Positions 37,806-49,796 of a stretch of DNA of 64,000 nucleotides are shown piece by piece. A model generated the notes under the pieces. That model saw nothing but the letters and a program-made list of their open reading frames with translations, was not told the DNA's origin and did no database searches. Every line of letters begins with the position of its first letter. Position 1 is the first letter of the stretch. The DNA comes from Paramacrobiotus metropolitanus (Eukaryota > Tardigrada > Eutardigrada > Parachela > Macrobiotidae), in contig NW_026570340.1 in NCBI RefSeq assembly GCF_019649055.1, positions 124,001-188,000 of the forward strand, given 5' to 3'. The position numbers and the translations under genes were made by a program.

Positions 37806-40800
37806 CTACACCGACACCACATCGCCTGCCGCATCACAGGTCAATCGCCAGTGTTGCAGAGCGGTCCGCGCGGCACCCAACTGCCGCAGGCATACCGCCA
37901 GCTGCGCCTTGTCATCCGCCGCCACAAAATATCTAAGATAATTAATTAAATTTATTTACAAAAACGTACACGCCATACGTCTGATAACTGCTTAAACGAC
38001 TGAAATTAACCGACAGCAGCTGCAATTGTCAGCAGACGACAGCAACCTAACTTACTCCAAGATGGGTTGACGCGTCTGCATGCCGGCTGTCGCGGCGGGA
38101 GTTGTATCGAGCGGCGCTGCCGCAAAAACCGCCCGTTCAGAGCGCAGGAGGAAGCAGTGCGGCCGGGCGCATTCCTGGCTGTTGGCGCGCCGCAGACTGC
38201 CCTCCAGGGCGTCGCGCACCTCCAGCTTCGACAACGGGTTCACCTGCCCGCCAAAACAATGCTACACTCTACACCTTCACAATTTGCAAAACATGTTTTC
38301 CAACTTGCGTTACGTCTGAAGAAAAAATCTACAAATGAAGACCAAAAATTTACCAGTTTTTCAAAAATATTACATGTAAATTAATTATTCCAAAGACTGT
38401 TTTAATGTAAAGCAAACCAGAAAATAAATGCCGAAAATTACACAATAAATGTTTACAAATGTTTGGTAAATTATTATGAAGACGGTTTACAGCGGCCACT
38501 TACGCCCTTGTCGACGTCGTCCGGGTAGCGCCACATGAGCAGCGTGGAGCCGCGCAGCACGCACCAGCGCCGAATCCACTCCGTCTGCGAGCCGGGATCG
38601 TGGAAGCAGTAGAACGTCTGCAGCGACCAGTTAACCATTAGTCAACGCATTACTGCAGCGCACTTTCAGTTTTACCAGGAAAGCGGCCAGCGGCACGTTA
38701 ATCTCCAGATCCAGCATCACCTCCGTGTCCAGCACGACGCCGCACTCCTTCACCAACAACGCCTACCAGCCATCCACAAGAATATCATCAATTACAAGCA
38801 TTTAACCAAATTTTTTATGAAATTGAGACATTCTTCAGAAACCTACAGAATATCTGAGAAAATTTCTTTTTTGTATTTGTTTCAATAAAGAATTTGTTTC
38901 AATAAAGATCATTTTAAAATAATTTCTGAAATACTTTCCAAATGCGGTCAACGCTACCTCGGACAGGACGTGCCGTTTCCGGTTGTAGTTGTCCACGTTG
39001 AGAGTGACGCTGCCCAGACTCATGACATTAGCTAGCTCGCTGGAGGCGGGATTAACGGACGCCCGGAAGCCGACAGCGCTGTGACTTCCGGCGGAAGCGT
39101 CGGCGTGTTTGTTGGCGGATTTGGGTAGGGCGGCCATCACGCGCTTGAGGAAATTCCCGCCGTGCGTCGGCGTGGAATGGGACGACGGAGCGGACGCCGC
39201 CGGATGGAGGGGGGCGTGCTGGCGACCGACGCGCTGCACATGCAAGGCTTCTTTTATTTTAACGCCATAAACGCCATTATTTATTCAAACGAAATTAAAG
39301 CTGCATTCTAATTCAACTGAATTCCTAAATGAATTAATTTAATTTCCGTCGCGAAGCAATTTAATTTTTATTTTATCTCAGATAGATCTTCATTTTAATT
39401 AGATCTTTATTTTAATTTTTGCTTGGATTCATTTTAATTTCCGTAGTATTTAATTTCAATTTTACATACTTGAATTCAATTTAATTTAATCAAATTAACA
39501 TTAATTAGTTTTTTTCAAGGGGAAATACAAAACAACGTAACACTCACGATGAGCGTGGCCTCCACTTCCAGCATGAAGCCGCACTGCACGTCGACGAACT
39601 GGATCAAATTGGATAACAACAAACGGCCGCGCGCGTCGAACTCGGACAGCGGCAGGGCCTCGGTGGCGTGCACCTGCTCCAGCAGCATCAGCACGATCAC
39701 CACGAAGTACTCAGCAGCTGGATCCCGATAAATAAACAAAATCATTTACAAACAACACTCATCTGGACAGATTTGTTGGCAGGGAAGCACGCACTGGTGT
39801 CGGCTTTGAGATCGGCCAGAAAGTCACTGCTGACGTCCAGTTGGAAGCCGCGGAAGGTCAGCGCCGCGCTGTAGCTGGGATCCTGCAGCGGCTGGATGGT
39901 CAACGGATCACTGCCGGCACTGCGCAGCTGGTCGATGGCGCGCTGGATGCGGCGCGCCTGCGCCAGACAGCCTTTCCGTTTGCGCGCTAACAACGACACG
40001 CAACTGAAGCTATTTTCATCGTAAAAAGAACAAGAATATTCCATGAATTATTTCCAACGTCGTCCTAAATTAAAAACTTTTACAAAATGCGCAGATGTTA
40101 CAAAGTAAAAGAGATTTTTCCTAAAAACGCTCTATGAATTATCTGTGCAACTGTGTTTACTTGAACAAATACCGTAAAAGGAAACTCCATATACTTAAAA
40201 CAAGAACAACTGCAAAATAGTCCGTAAATTATTTGGAAAATATTGTAGGAATTAAGAATAAAAATCAAAAGATGATAAGGACAGGAGAAAGACAAGTGTG
40301 GGAGACTGACCGGCTATGAGGAGCGTGCGCTCGGCCTCGACGCGCGCACTGATGATGGAGCGGTCGGTGGAGGTCTGCGCGGAGCCCTTCTGCGCGGCGC
40401 TGATGGTGCGGCGGATCTGGTCCGCCACCGTCTCCTGGTACTCGGCCTCCGCTTCCAGATCCTGTGTAAAAACAGCGTCAAACGCTGACCAGCGCCGCTA
40501 ATGAACAGATCGGACGTACGGTGATGTGTTGGCGCAACCCCATGAGCAACGGACTGCTCTCCGCGACGTCCTTCACATTCCCGACGGGATGGGGATCGTC
40601 CAGCGCCTGGCTGAGGTCCAGCGGGGAATGTCCGGCGAGCGGGAGCGGATGGGGGACGGCGAGCGGGAACAGTGGGGATGCTGGCCTAATGTTAGGGAGA
40701 AAAGCACAGTGATAGTCAAGCAAGATGAACGTATGGCCAAACGGCTGTCGAAGAGTGCCGCTACCATAGGCGCGGAATGCACTGATGCCAGCGCATTCAG

Positions 40801-42737
40801 ATGTAGCGCATTAGGAAGGTGTCAGTGTCGGCAGAAAGCCAAGCTCATCACAACACTACGCATACCGGCATCCCTTTGTTGTCGCGGGCAAGAGCGCTGA
40901 GCGCAGCACTACCGTGTGCAGGCAGCGTTGAATAACAACGTTTACAACGCAATCACACCGCCATTCAACACACCACTACACGCATGCACTCTATACTATA
41001 ACATGCACGTTAGGAATTCCATTCAACCACTTCTAACTTCTACTTTCCATCTGAAATATTTAATAAAAATTGCATTTAAAATACATTTGTTTAATTATTT
41101 ATTTCCCAGCTTTCGTTGCAAAAGTAAACAAGGAAATGGTAAATTGTTATGAATTACGGACTGGCTGTTAATGTTATCGTTATTTGCAGCAGTTGTTCTA
41201 TATTACTTTATTTTCAATCGATCGGCATTGAATTTGGTCAATTTGCCCATTTAAAACTATAGAAATAATAAAATTTGTTAAAAGTCAAGATCTTCATTGC
41301 AAATCCTTTAAAATTCTCGACTGATTTGATTAAAAGCACGAGAAAATTAATACGGAAGGTTTCAAGCCTCGACACACGTACCGGTATTAAACTGGTAAAG
41401 TACTATTACCGTAAGTATAGCTGTACAATATTCTTGCACAACTACAGATAAATGAAGGACTACGAAACGTACCGGCTGATCAGCGTCGGCGGATGAGGGC
41501 GGCAAGCTGTTGTTGGAGACGCGTGACTGCTGCCAACCAGCACACCGCGCACTCGCACTGCCTCCTCGTCCAGCACATGCAGATCGATTCCGCGCTCACT
41601 CATCCCGGGTGACGACGCCGATGCGCCAGCCGCAGTGTCAGTCTTCACGACAAACAGACAGATATGGGAGCGGTAGACAGTCAAAGTCATTTCCGGCCGT
41701 AATTCAATTAGCACTTGTACTTGTATTATTCACTTATTATTCACATTAGTATTATATGTTATTATTTTATTCGTATCACTTGTTTTAATGTATCAATAAT
41801 TAATGCACTGATTGTATGGTATTTTTTATTTTACCAGCACGTCGTGATGCTGGACAGGGTGAGTGGCGGGCAGTGGGACCGGCAGCGACGGCTGATCTTC
41901 GTCCGCGCCGGTCGACTCGTCGTCCGTCGTTTCCGGTGACGGGAGGACGTCAGCCACCAACTCTTCTTCCGCTGCAGTCTCCGCGTCCGCTCCACTGGAG
42001 GTTTCTTCCTCCGCAGCACGAGACGCACTCCATCGAGCACTTCCGGCGGCCGCCGCCACTGGCGGACTGCCCTTCAGCGGCGAGCTCGGTGTCCGTGGCG
42101 TCGACTGCTGGCTGCGCTGGGGGGCCGGGCTCTTCCCCTCGCGCGCCTCCACCTCCACGGCCGACTCCACGTCAATCTAATCATTAACAATCATAATAAC
42201 AATGTTATTCTCATTAATTACACTCTTATTTATTTTTAATATCACTATTAATATTATTTATCATATTAGTGTTATTCAATAGATCCTGTATTTTATCCAA
42301 TTAATTAGTAATAATATTCAATTATTTTTAATAGTGGTTATTTTTTTGCTGCGATGGAAAGAAGCAGGGATACTGATTACTGTGCTCAATCCTCGACAAC
42401 CCTGTTAGCTGTTAGTCAGCAGTGCGTCACGTTCATCTGACCTGTATGGATTCCGTTGGCGACTGGCGCCCGTCATCCCGTCGTGGCTCGCCACGGCCGA
42501 CACTGGCCGCCGCGGCAGGCGTCTGCCACAATCCCCGCTGCGGCGTGAAGTGGAAGCGGGACGTGTAGGAGGCCACCGCGGACACGGGCAGCAGTGCGGG
42601 CTCCTGGTCTGTTTCTGCTTCTGGATGGGATAGTTTGGCGAAGCGCTTGCTGGGACTGGGCGACGGCAGCACCGCGCCCGGCGAGCATGGCCTCCCACAT
42701 CTCCCGCACCGAATCGAACTCGCGCTTGCTGGGCCAT
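37806..42737 (-). CDS. anillin-like protein (AHD and PH domains), right copy
   Basis: Twelve exons, 5' to 3': 42737-42442, 42176-41835, 41642-41473, 40685-40520, 40461-40311, 39986-39795, 39717-39548, 39233-38958, 38762-38676, 38617-38504, 38243-38056, 37932-37806. The second half is fully open and in phase: anillin homology domain, then a PH domain running from TFYCFHDPGSQTEWIRRWCV through WRYPDDVDKG to EYFVAADDKAQLAVCLRQL. That tail confirms the family: the strand/helix pattern ends in the C-terminal PH helix. The N-terminal half has lesions relative to the left copy: 2 nt and 5 nt missing just after the ATG, 1 nt missing in exon 3, and 4 nt plus 1 nt missing in exon 4. Unless these are assembly errors or another start is used, the N-terminus is not translatable. 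Predicted role (family): cortical scaffold linking RhoA, actomyosin and septins in cytokinesis; about 750 residues, shorter than usual anillins. Confidence 0.72.
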
Positions 42738-42830
42738 CGCGGACAGGGTGAGAATACAATCAAGAAACCAAATTCACGACGTCAACACGCAGTTCCCTGT
42801 TCGCAATGATAGTGCCGTCGATCCTTACAC
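38527..42830 (-). repeat. large inverted duplication, right arm
   Basis: Reverse-complement partner of 27110-31551. The inner edge at 38527 is abrupt: beyond it only this copy continues the PH-domain gene. The outer edge degrades around 42780-42830, where the two copies are still alignable but diverged. The spacer between inner edges is about 6975 bp. Confidence 0.9.
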
Positions 42831-44029
42831 GTTGGGTTCTCCCTGCTCAACAGACAACAGCACAGTCTGCATGGGAGTCACACGTTATACAGCCCGCTCA
42901 AGGAGTAAGCGATTTACAAAGACAGCATGCAAATTACGATCAACAAGGAAGAACCAAATCCGAAGAACCCGCAGCTGGAGAAGCAGAGAAATTCAACAGT
43001 GATATCACACGCAGCTAGCGAATCCTAATTATTTCGTGAGATTCTGTTCTAGTCGTTCTAAAAAAATATGCACTGATGTCTTACGCACTATAAATGATGT
43101 TCATGCGAGAGAAGAACGTAAAAGTTGATCATCTGAAAACTAAAAAAGTAAAATTTGTAAATAGCGAAAATTCTAGTCTGCCAGCACACTGCACAGTGAG
43201 CTCACGTTTCGGTCGCTGACTTTTTGTTGTCTGCAGTTCGGACTCGATTAAGCGGCAGCGATTAAGCTAGCACGCTGGGCACCAATCACCGTTTTCCCTT
43301 CTCATGACCAGCCAATAATCGATCGACATTCTGCTGCTCAGCCAACCACCGTGGAGAAGGCGAGTCTCCATTCCGTCATAAGTAGGACGGCCAAAGCGTA
43401 AATGGACGAATCGTGTGAGCACAGTAATAACGTTCAAACTTGTAACTTGTGTGGATTCTTTTTTCATCGAAATTCAGAAAAATTTCCTACGACCCGATCC
43501 GTCGTCTATCTGCTGTAATTAATTATTAATCGTAGATTTTGTACGCCGCATAAAATGGCCAAAATTTCGTCGGCAATCCCAAAAATTAATACTACTTCCT
43601 TCTTGAATTATTTAATATTTAAACAGCCGGGAGGAATACTGAACAAACAGCCAGCAAGAAGACAGTAAACTGTAAAGTGTAAACATCCGGCAAGAATTTT
43701 AAAAATAATTCTGATTTAGTTTTGCATAAGTTTATTTCTCCAAAAGTTTTCGAGCATTAAATGATTACAGTATTAATACTTCTTCATCATTTTTCAAATT
43801 TTTTCACATTCCAACATCGTCTCCAAAGACCGAAAAACGCTTTTGCAAAGCCTTTGTACTACAACACACACACCACAATAAAACCGGGAATACGACCGGC
43901 ACGAAGAAAACTATAATTCCAACTCAGTCCCCGCGCAAGAGGCAACTGCTTGCTGTAATTAATCGTACACGTTCCGCGGCGCATACACTGTTTCCACGAA
44001 TCACTCCCGCTCTCCCGGCCCCCATCGGT
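42831..44029. other. intergenic, no gene supported
   Basis: Flank of the right arm followed by AT-rich DNA. A 66-codon open frame on the minus strand (43267-43467) has no recognised family. No RNA or clear repeat seen. Confidence 0.4.
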
Positions 44030-44736
44030 GTGCTGATGCCCCCCCCCCCAATGGGAGCCGGTAAGATGAAAGGCGAGGCACGCGCCCATTGCTGGTGGCC
44101 GCAGATGGATAAAGACATCGTCGAGCAGATGTCTCGCGAGTGCCGGATCTGCTCCGAACGCGCTAAGGAAACTGCCCAGGCACCGCTCTCGCAGTGGGAA
44201 GTGCCCGAAAACCCATGCATGAGGCTGCACATGGATTTTGCCGGCCCATACCACGGCACGATGCTGCTGCCGGTGGTCGATGCCATGTCTAAATGGCCGG
44301 AAGTGGCGCAAATGAAACACGCTACATCCAATGGCGTATTGGAAACTTTGCGCAACCTGTTCAGTCGGTACGGCGCTTGTACCGAAATCGTTACGGACAA
44401 CGGCACCCAGTTTACTCACAGGAGTTGGCAAACTTCTGTGCGGAACACGGGATAAAGCATCTCAGGACACCACCGGGACACCCACAATCGAATGGACAGG
44501 CGGAGCGGTATGTCCAGACCATCAAGGACGGTGTTGAGAAACTCATGTCTGACCGGAAGAATCTGTCCGAAGCACCTGGGCAGTTCCTCTGGAGATACCG
44601 AGGCGCGCCGCATGCAACAACCGGAAAGTCGCCAGCGGAGTTGTTCCTGGGTACAAATTCCGTACTCAGCTCGACCTCATTAGCGATGGGCCCCTTATTT
44701 AGTGGAAAAACAAGCAATACAAAAGTCAACCTATAG
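44030..44736 (+). mobile_element. LTR-retrotransposon integrase fragment, degenerate
   Basis: An internal piece of a Gypsy-type pol gene. The zinc-binding part is seen as HCWWPQMDKDIVEQM followed by CRIC. The DDE core follows: HMDFAGP, then IVTDNGTQF, then the GHPQSNGQAERYVQ block with the final Glu. The frame breaks once near 44415, between the second Asp and the Glu, and again near 44655, where the family pattern after AELFLGT moves to another frame. Reverse transcriptase, LTRs and gag are absent in the flanks. This is a dead 5'- and 3'-truncated relic. Confidence 0.85.
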
Positions 44737-44934
44737 CTAACAGGCATTCCTTAATTCCATTAGCTGGTGTGCATTCCCTTGTTGAAGTGGGTAACCCTGG
44801 CCAACAGCATTAGGAATTCAAAGGGGCTAGAGGCTGTCGGGAAAATGCGTGCAGCTGACATGAAATCATTGGCAGCGATCGTTGCCGGCCGTTTGTTGGG
44901 TTGGTTAATTCGTTTACCGTTGACGACACACTTT

Positions 44935-44989
44935 AACAGGTGATTGTCTCGCTTATAAGATACTCGTATAAGCGAGACAATCATGCCTG
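44935..44989. repeat. 17-bp-arm hairpin
   Basis: TGATTGTCTCGCTTATA, a 9-nt loop, then its exact reverse complement; the flanking AACAGG/CCTGTT extends the stem after a small interruption. Function unknown. Confidence 0.65.
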
Positions 44990-45099
44990 TTGCTTATCTG
45001 CAGGAGATGCGTGGAACTGGTACATATAAGTATACAAATATAGTATATGCGTGTATAATAACTGTATATGTCTATATAATGGGTTGACGCACTGCGTTT

Positions 45100-45410
45100 T
45101 TGCGGTTGCCCGAATCCGTCAGCGTCCGGCTGCCCAGTGCAAAATTTATGACCACCCACTGACCTCTAAAGGGCAAGGTACAAAATGGCCTTCAGGAGGT
45201 CATAAAGTAGGCAAAAAGATGGCATCTGGGAGCCCCCCAACTTTGAGGCCTCTGGAAGGCGCCGCCGGATGCCAGCAAAATGGCTGTTGGTTATGGGCCT
45301 CCCAAAGGTGCCATGGTGGCGTTCCCGGTGCCTTCCGGATGGCACTCCCGGACTGACTATTAGGGCCTGTCATTAAACCACATAGTGCCTACTGTGACAC
45401 CGCCTTCTAC
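45100..45410. repeat. GC-rich dispersed repeat, copy 1
   Basis: GC-rich block with GGAGGCC/GGCCTCC-like words in AT-rich surroundings, starting near GCCCAGTGCAAAATTTATGA and ending near GTGACACCGCCTTCTAC. Related sequence lies at 48190-48450, where GTCAAATTTTGCGCTGGG (the inverse of the first motif) and GGCTGTCACCGCC recur. No ORF of interest. Confidence 0.4.
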
Positions 45411-46851
45411 AAGGCTGGATTATCCATGTTTATTGTAACCAAGGGTCCAAGGGTGATTTAATCATGATGCATACGTTACTGGACCATTTTATCCACCGGA
45501 TGCTATCATGCTAGCTAGTAATTTAGTGCAGAATTGAACACACGCGATAATTTCTAGGTTTTATTGTTAGTTAGATACTTCTATTTTTGTATTTTACCAA
45601 CTAGCGCAACGATCGCCAATATTGTCCTAAGTTTCCTAAAAAAACTAACTGGACAATGACGCATATTGTTTAGTGGTTTCTTCAGTTTTCCACCATTTTA
45701 ATATTTAAATTTTATTAACGCTTATATTATTGAAAAATGATAAAATAAATAACAAAAAAACAAATATTGATAAAGAATGCGAAAAACAATATCAGTAATA
45801 CTAAACATTATTAGATAAATGGCAAATTTAATAAGCATTAATTAATAATAATAATTATTAAGGACATTACTACATATTAGCAACTGTTCATGGATGCAAG
45901 CGCTAATTTGATAATTACTATTATTATTACTATTATTATTTTCTAACAGTATTATATAATGCAAAAAGAATTTTTTTGTAATTACTGTAATTAAAAAACG
46001 CTCAGAAAAAGAGTACGATTGTACGATCGAAAGAATATAAAATTTTACGTTAGAGTTGTTCTTAAGAGAACTGGAGTAAATTCACACTGCCGGCCGCGGT
46101 AGTAGAACCTTTTCCCGCGTTTGGAGGCGGAGCTGCAGTTACCATCAATGGCATGTATAACTTGCACAGAGTAGTCAGCAACGGCAGCAGAGCTGCACTG
46201 CTGCAGTTTGTCTTTTTCACTTTGTCAATTCTATTTGAAAAAGAACTTGTCCTTGTGGATAAATCATAAATGATTGTTATTCTGATTTAATTGTTATTAC
46301 AGTTACAAGACACCACAATTAGTTAACTATTAATTGTCCTTGTTGGCAGAGGGATGCTTGAATCCCTTTGTTTGATACGTTTTGCCGTCATGCATAATGC
46401 AGCGATACTTATCCCTTGTAATTGTAACACAGTAACAGTAATAATAAAACACTTGAGTTACTGCAACTGAGGATGGACTACCTTGGCGTCTTGTGTCCTT
46501 ACTCCTTCGAAACCTATAACCCTGGAAGCCTATATCTTGTACTCTGGAGGCCAGGCTTAGCCAGCGCTTATTTCGAGATCGCCCTAAAAACTCCTCATTG
46601 TCAGTCGCAGTCGCAGATCTTCGTGGGTTCCCAAGTGCTGCAGCAACGGTGTTTACGGTACGTCGGGTACGACTTTATTTTCACTGAGTAAAGAATAATC
46701 TTTTCACTTAATAATTTCGTTGATGAGCACATGTGCAGTTTATAAATTATTCGGTTGGGTTGTTTGGTTTTGTCTGTCATCGTTGATTTTACTTTTTATT
46801 TTTTCGATTTTTCCTCAGATTTTTATTTTCTGTTGCTTTTTAATTTTGCAG
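45411..46851. other. AT-rich spacer
   Basis: Mostly AT-rich DNA with ATTATTATT tracts (45840-45960). Between about 46500 and 46690 there is sequence that could be one more eroded exon of the TOM40-like gene downstream (an NPG and a RYVGY-like piece), but I cannot support it firmly. Confidence 0.3.
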
Positions 46852-47688
46852 GCGTACCCTGTGATGCTAGGGGAAATCAAGGCCAAAGGGAACCTCAACG
46901 CTCAAATCATTCACCAGTAGTGGGACGTATGCGTTCAAGGCTCATCGCTGACGCTCAGGTAGAGCGTACTGTAATTAATAAAAATATAGATTTTTATCAA
47001 AATTCAAATACAGTGTAAATAAGTTGTTGAATTAATAATTTTACAATTTTTCTGGGTGCCGATCACTATTCATTAATGACCTGATTTAAATTTCTCCTAA
47101 TTTATCATTAATTTGGCAGTGCGACGGAGAGAAGCTGTGGATCTGTAAGTGAGCAACGACTACCGCGCCCGCGGACGTAACGGCCTCGTAGACGCTGGTC
47201 TAGTTGGACATTTAGAGCGCTTGCATCGGACAACGCCGTCGGCGCCGAGCCCACTCACTAGAAGGGCATACTCTTCCGGTTCTCCGACGGCCAGATTCTT
47301 TCTCTCAAAAGCAGATACACCGGTACAATATTAATTCATTTTAAATTCAATTATTTGAAGGATATTCGATGCCTGCTTATTATCATATTTGAAATTACTG
47401 TAATTTATCTGTTTATTTATTAATTTGGTTGTATATATGGTTGTATTTGGTTGTTTTATTATTTAATTTACTATAATTTTTTGGTAGATATGAATTTTAT
47501 GTCATCATGTTGGTTAAGTACTGGATCATAATTTATTTTCAAAAAAATTTAATAAATTTGAAATTGCAGCGGTTATTTTTTTCTCGGCAGGCAGTGACTT
47601 TCATGTGGCGACCTAGCCTACAGAGTACAGAGCGTGTCCAGCGTCGGCTACGCCGTCAAGATTCCCAAAACCATCGCGGTCATCCGCG
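46852..47688 (+). pseudogene. TOMM40: eroded TOM40-like (mitochondrial import channel) gene
   Basis: Three exon remnants with splice sites still visible: 46852-46958, 47120-47322, 47591-47688. The first reads YPVMLGEIKAKGNLNAQIIH, matching the TOM40 FPVLVG...GSLNAQVIHQ segment, then hits TAG; one base over, GRMRSRLIADAQ continues the family pattern. The second has DVTAS then stops where TOM40 has the VTLGNPD segment, and ends ILSLKSRYT, like the SLAGKYT segment. The third ends ASVGYAVKIPKTIAVIRG, like the SFGYQLDLPKANLLFKG segment. Retained introns show this is not a retrocopy; it is a duplicated or lost gene decaying by frame breaks and stops. TOM40 is the essential beta-barrel of the outer mitochondrial membrane, so an intact paralog should exist elsewhere. 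Confidence 0.55.
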
Positions 47689-48577
47689 GTAAGCTATTTT
47701 TGTCATTTTGGCAGCGTAGTAATACAAATACCGAGACGAGCGCATTTACGTAATCGCATTTTTATTTCTTAAAATTTTAAACACACAAGAATTATTCGAA
47801 AAATTTTCTGGTTGCAGGTGCGCACGGAGTGAGTGTCAGGTGCATTAATTGTATTCCCATTTGGCCGTTTGATAAAGTCTATCTCCACCCAGAGCCGGCA
47901 TCCGCTTATTAAACACATATCTTCCGAATGGATATTGGACACTCAAGCCTCGATTTTTAATTAAATGAACTCTTGTTTATTAACGACATGTCTGGTTTAG
48001 CTTTGAAAACTTAAATAAGGTAATTATCCTTTTGTTTAGTCATGGAGTATGGTGGTGTTTGTTGGTTTTATAAATTTTATTTAATTTTAAACTGAATGGA
48101 AATTTTGTTGGCGCAAGGCTCAATGGTATTGTCCTTATTACGGTATTTGGTGAATCTTAATAAAAACAGTACGAACGAGCTAATCCCGTACGCAAAAGCT
48201 GGGCTGTAGTAGGCTGTCACCGCCCTCGTCTAGAGGCCCCTATATGCACCCGGGAGGCCCAACCGTACACCTCCAAATGGCCCGTGGAGGCCTTCCGAGG
48301 GGCATTTTCTGTAACCTTTTACCGAATAAAAGGAGGCCTCCGAATGGAGGCCTCCGCACTGGGGCAAATGGTCATAAGTAGGCCCTGTGGGGGTTAAGTG
48401 CACAGGCCCCTTTCCAGCCGTTTGGATGTCAAATTTTGCGCTGGGTGGATCGTCGAATTAAGAGCATGCCGGGTCACGACTTCGAATCAGCAGAATCGAG
48501 CAAACACGGAATGTGGCCGGATGGCAAGATCGATTTATTTACATCCGATCGTCTATTCAGTGCTCTTTAAAGTTAAG
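47689..48577. other. AT-rich DNA followed by GC-rich repeat
   Basis: 47689-48180 is AT-rich with no feature. 48190-48450 is a GC-rich block with repeated GGAGGCCTCC and related words, similar to the block at 45100-45410. Confidence 0.4.
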
Positions 48578-48846
48578 TACCGTATTTTTCGAATTTAAAG
48601 CCTCCTCCAAAATTGAAGCCTCCTCTACTGTATAAGCCTCCCCCTGCACCTTAGTTCGAAAATTTAGTAGCCTCCTCCGTATTAGAAGCCTCTCTCTATA
48701 TACGGTGTACAGCAATTACACTTGTTTAAAGGCTTTGAAAATTTAAAAGCCTCCTCCACAATATAAGCCTCCTCTGCTGTATAAGCCTCTCCCCAGGCAC
48801 CTTTGAAAATTTAGAAGCCCAGGGCTTCTAATTCGAAAAATACGGT
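48578..48846. mobile_element. MITE with ACCGTATTTTTCGAATT ends
   Basis: 269 bp with inverted ends ACCGTATTTTTCGAATTTAA and, at right, its complement TTAGAATTCG-like (AATTCGAAAAATACGGT). The interior is built of AGCCTCCTCC-type units, seven or more, on one strand. A TA dinucleotide flanks the ends. No ORF. Confidence 0.75.
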
Positions 48847-49079
48847 ATTTGACAGAGAAGTAATGTGACCGCGCTGGCATTTTGTGTTATTTTGACGGCT
48901 AATGGCTATCAAAATTGATCGGTTGCATATAGACCGTCTCGTACGTTCATGCACCACGAAGGAATAAGAAGAGAAACTAAAGGTCACACTGAGAAACAGC
49001 TTCCGACAATGTGTGATTTATGCGTAATACATGTACAACATTATCCCCTACGGAGATAAATTATTCTGCAAGGATGTTA

Positions 49080-49504
49080 CTGCGCGTTGTGGTGTTGCAG
49101 GTGCGACGCGTCATTGGCAGAGGATGGCTGAACACCCATGCCCGATAATCCCCACCGGATCAACGTTTTGTGGTCTAACACTTCCCCCGTCGGACAAATC
49201 TTTCGCCTATCGGATGGCTAGGATATGGAATGACCTACGCATGCCGGCAGAAGCTTATGGGAGTTTGAGTAAATTTAAAACGGCTTTAAATATTGTTGAT
49301 TGGAAAACAGTAAAGTCGCTTAAAAAGTTTTACCACACTGATCATGTGCAGTTGTTACAAATTTGAGCGCTTGTTAATTTGTTTGCCTAGCATTATTCGA
49401 TGTTTGCTCTATTTTAATTATGACGAGTCTGCTGCCTCGGATTGGGTCTTACCCAGACTGTGTGCGGACGTTAAACGATTAAACTTAACTTAACTTAACT
49501 TAAC
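49080..49504 (+). mobile_element. 3' end of a non-LTR retrotransposon
   Basis: An open frame to 49366 encodes the typical C-terminal block of non-LTR ORF2 proteins: FAYRMARIWNDLRMP followed by SLSKFKTALNIV. The 3' part ends in a short tandem repeat of TTAAC at 49484-49504, the kind of 3' microsatellite tail seen in CR1/L2-like elements. The 5' part is missing, as expected of a truncated insertion. Confidence 0.7.
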
Positions 49505-49796
49505 ATGTATTATGGCAATCTGGTCAGAAGACGTAGTTACAACGCGGTCAACCGCTTAGACAAGATTCAACTAGTTAAAAATGTATTGATACTGTCATGT
49601 AAGAATTATTGTAAACCCGTCCAGCAAAAATCAGACAGTACTCTGTAGATGTATCTGTGTCAGTTGATGGACAGGCCGGTATTTAAATGCAGAGCGGTAA
49701 GGTGTAGTTGCCTAATTGGATCGGCTGACGACAGGGCAACGGTAGCGCTGACGCAGTAAGGCGAGAAGCACGGGCTGGCCTGTGTAGAAGCACATG
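49505..49796. other. spacer, no gene
   Basis: Short spacer between the retrotransposon end and the secreted peptide gene; part may be 3' UTR of the latter. A minus-strand open frame through 49660-49893 contains several Cys residues but is a different frame from the peptide gene. Confidence 0.3.

Noticed and set aside
43267..43467. 66-codon minus-strand frame near the outer edge of the right arm
   Set aside because: No signal peptide, domain or splice context; too short to support alone.
44935..44989. Hairpin considered as a tRNA or other structured RNA gene
   Set aside because: A single straight stem with no cloverleaf arms or conserved tRNA boxes.
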